This document shows, in pieces, positions 14,392-15,863 of a stretch of DNA of 15,863 bases. The DNA is from DASWIV01 sp036397475 (GTDB lineage: Bacteria; JAJVIF01; JAPKYR01): the NCBI GenBank assembly GCA_036397475.1, contig DASWIV010000042.1:1-15863 (forward strand), given 5' to 3'. The notes under the pieces were generated by a model. The model was not told the DNA's origin and did no database searches. It saw nothing but the letters and a program-made list of their open reading frames with translations. Positions within the stretch are counted from its first letter, which is position 1, and each line of letters opens with the position of its first letter. Position numbers and translations under genes: made by a program.

Positions 14392-15133
14392 AAAGGTTTT
14401 ACTCGCAACATTTCTGGGAGGACTGGTTCTATTAGTGCTGCTGTTAACGGGATGTCCCGCTACTACCCAGGAAAATGATGCGCCGGCCAATGACACCAAT
14501 GCCACGCAGGACGATGACGGAAGTGTCGCGGCTGCGGTAACGTACGCATGCCCAATGCATCCGGACCAGACTTCCGATGACCCGGATGCAACATGCCCGA
14601 TTTGCCATATGGACATGGTTCCGGAGTCGGAAATTGGTGAACATGAAGACATGGCTGATATGCCAATGTACTGGTGCCCGATGCACAATGAAGAAACATC
14701 CATGGATCCGAACGCCAAGTGCCCTCAATGCGGTATGGATATGGTCCCGATGGACGACGAGGGACATGACGATGACCATATGGACGGAATGGATAACGGC
14801 GACGAAGAGAACGGCGATGAGCATGAAGGCATGGAAGAGTCTGGCCCGACCGCTGACCTCGCGCTTGGAGAAGAAGCGTACAACGCGAACTGCCTTGCCT
14901 GCCATTCGATTGGCGGAGGCGATGGCGTCGGTCCGGATCTGGAAGGTACTGGCGAAAAACATGGATATGACACAATGGTTGGCATAATCAAGGACCCCGA
15001 GGGAGTCGGAATCGAATATATGCCGTCGTTTGCCCAGCTGGATGACGAGACGATTGATGCCATTGTCCAGTATCTCGGTATTTACCCTGGACATGAAGTT
15101 GATCCGGGCATGCATCATGGACATGAGCATTAA
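14384..15133 (+). CDS. Lipoprotein with two heavy-metal-binding domains and a c-type cytochrome
   Basis: The signal peptide ends in lipobox LLTGC. Two HMBD repeats (heavy-metal-binding domain as found at the N-terminus of CusB-type proteins) follow: YACPMH with CPICHMDMVP (residues 54-80) and YWCPMH with CPQCGMDMVP (96-122). A Met/His/Asp/Glu-rich linker (123-152) leads to a class I cytochrome c domain. Heme attaches at C170-L-A-C-H174, and M213 in YMPSF is the probable sixth ligand. The protein ends in a His/Met-rich tail (GMHHGHEH). So it should sit in the periplasm, anchored to a membrane, binding Cu(I)/Ag-type ions and a heme. The start ATGAGTAA overlaps the repressor stop, with AGGAG upstream, giving translational coupling. 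I infer a metal scavenger that may also move electrons to or from copper. Such a fusion is not one I know as a characterised protein. Confidence 0.88.
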   Translation: MSKKVLLATFLGGLVLLVLLLTGCPATTQENDAPANDTNATQDDDGSVAAAVTYACPMHPDQTSDDPDATCPICHMDMVPESEIGEHEDMADMPMYWCPMHNEETSMDPNAKCPQCGMDMVPMDDEGHDDDHMDGMDNGDEENGDEHEGMEESGPTADLALGEEAYNANCLACHSIGGGDGVGPDLEGTGEKHGYDTMVGIIKDPEGVGIEYMPSFAQLDDETIDAIVQYLGIYPGHEVDPGMHHGHEH

Positions 15134-15863
15134 GAGTTTAAAAATATTTTTTCTTATAGGAATTGTGTTTCTCCTATTGTCCGGAGTATCACCTGTGACG
15201 CCTGTTTATGCGGATAACAATGCAGTCAATCTGCTTGCCCATGCGGGCTACGTCACAGGTGACCCGGACAAGGGGAGAGATTTATATGCCTGCCCCATGC
15301 ATCCTGAGCAGGTTTCATTCGACCCTGACGATATTTGCCCAGTCTGTGGGATGGACCTGGTTCCATCTGTGGAACTGGGAATGAATATGGATAGTAATGA
15401 AAGCCTGTCGGAAATGATGGTGGCGGCATTCGAGAATAATCCGGAAATTAAGTCTGCCAGATCTCAATGGCAGTCTATGGTCGAAGTGTATCCCCAGGTA
15501 GTCTCGCTTCCCGACCCAAAGCTTAACTTCAACTGGTTTCCCGAGCCGATGCAAACACGCAACGGCTCGAACGATTTCGGTATTCAGCTTATGCAGATGA
15601 TCCCGAACCAGAGGAAGCGCAGCCTGATGGGCGACATCGCGAATGTCAGGGCGGAGATGGCGGGGATACGCTATGAGAAAAAAGTCCGCGATGTCCTGAC
15701 CGACGTGATGAAATCGTATTTCGAATTAGGATATCTTCACTCGGCTCAGGACATCGTCCGGACTAATTCGGAATTATTCGAACAGCTTGTAAGCACAGGT
15801 AATATTGGTTATTCAGATAATCAGGTGGCGCTGGGCGAGCTTTATTCAGCCGAAAGCAATCTC
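15123..15863 (+). CDS. TolC/CusC-like outer-membrane efflux protein with N-terminal metal-binding domain, 3' partial
   Basis: The frame is open to the right edge, 247 codons visible. It starts with a signal peptide (MSIKSLKIFF, hydrophobic core, cleavage after VYA at about residue 30). One HMBD follows (YACPMH with CPVCGMDLVP, residues 55-81). From about 90 onward the sequence is of the outer membrane efflux (OEP/TolC) type: MMVAAFENNPEIKSARSQW, PDPKL, MQMIPNQRKRS and a long helical stretch with SYFELGYLHSAQD. The ATG at 15123 is chosen because it opens a clean signal peptide; an in-frame ATG lies at 15117. It overlaps the upstream gene by 11 bases. In RND efflux systems such as CusCBA this component is the outer-membrane channel, so genes for the adaptor and the RND pump are expected just downstream. 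Confidence 0.85.
   Translation, partial: MSIKSLKIFFLIGIVFLLLSGVSPVTPVYADNNAVNLLAHAGYVTGDPDKGRDLYACPMHPEQVSFDPDDICPVCGMDLVPSVELGMNMDSNESLSEMMVAAFENNPEIKSARSQWQSMVEVYPQVVSLPDPKLNFNWFPEPMQTRNGSNDFGIQLMQMIPNQRKRSLMGDIANVRAEMAGIRYEKKVRDVLTDVMKSYFELGYLHSAQDIVRTNSELFEQLVSTGNIGYSDNQVALGELYSAESNL

Noticed and set aside
14444..15130. A 228-codon minus-strand frame opposite the HMBD-cytochrome lipoprotein
   Set aside because: It is fully antisense to a gene with clear domains. The product is rich in Met, His, Arg and Ile from the reverse of Asp/Met/His codons and matches nothing I know.

Overview
The window looks like chromosomal DNA of an uncultured Gram-negative bacterium. The evidence is lipoprotein signal peptides with lipoboxes, an outer-membrane efflux protein and a periplasmic-type c cytochrome. 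Five tRNAs all encode CCA, and promoters look sigma70-like. The large seven-bladed repeat lipoproteins resemble those of environmental lineages, but I cannot assign a phylum.

Layout: (1) 2-1627 (+) is the 3' part of a secreted protein with seven SBBP-type beta-propeller blades. (2) 1686 to about 2345 is a scar of a mobile element: a DUF2958 gene (-) abuts the C-terminal remnant of a large serine recombinase (+), which runs up to the 3' end of a tRNA gene. (3) 2356-2995 (-) is a tRNA operon in the order Lys-Glu-Asp-Phe-Pro, with a good promoter at 3023-3051. (4) 3139-9997 (-) holds two tandem paralogous lipoproteins of about 975 residues, each with a conserved N-terminal domain, a PKD-like linker and seven blades. 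They are followed by a small acidic exported protein whose signal peptide appears frameshifted. (5) 10220-11620 (-) is a BBE-type flavin oxidase with its own promoter and terminator. (6) 11762-12766 (-) is a cysteine synthase-family enzyme with a Met in the substrate-binding loop. (7) 12944-15863 (+) is a metal-resistance locus that runs off the right edge.

Region 7 is the most interesting part. It encodes a short M56 (BlaR1-type) membrane metalloprotease whose penicillin-sensor domain is replaced by a roughly 50-residue Cys/His-containing tail. Next comes a BlaI/MecI-type repressor whose promoter carries two near-identical inverted repeats, one of them filling the 17-bp spacer between -35 and -10. 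Overlapping the repressor gene is a lipoprotein with two heavy-metal-binding domains and a c-type cytochrome. Overlapping that is a TolC/CusC-like outer-membrane protein that also carries a heavy-metal-binding domain. I infer a Cu/Ag-type efflux operon, probably continuing into CusB/CusA-like genes. In this model BlaI represses it, and proteolysis by a metal-sensing M56 protein relieves the repression instead of beta-lactam binding.
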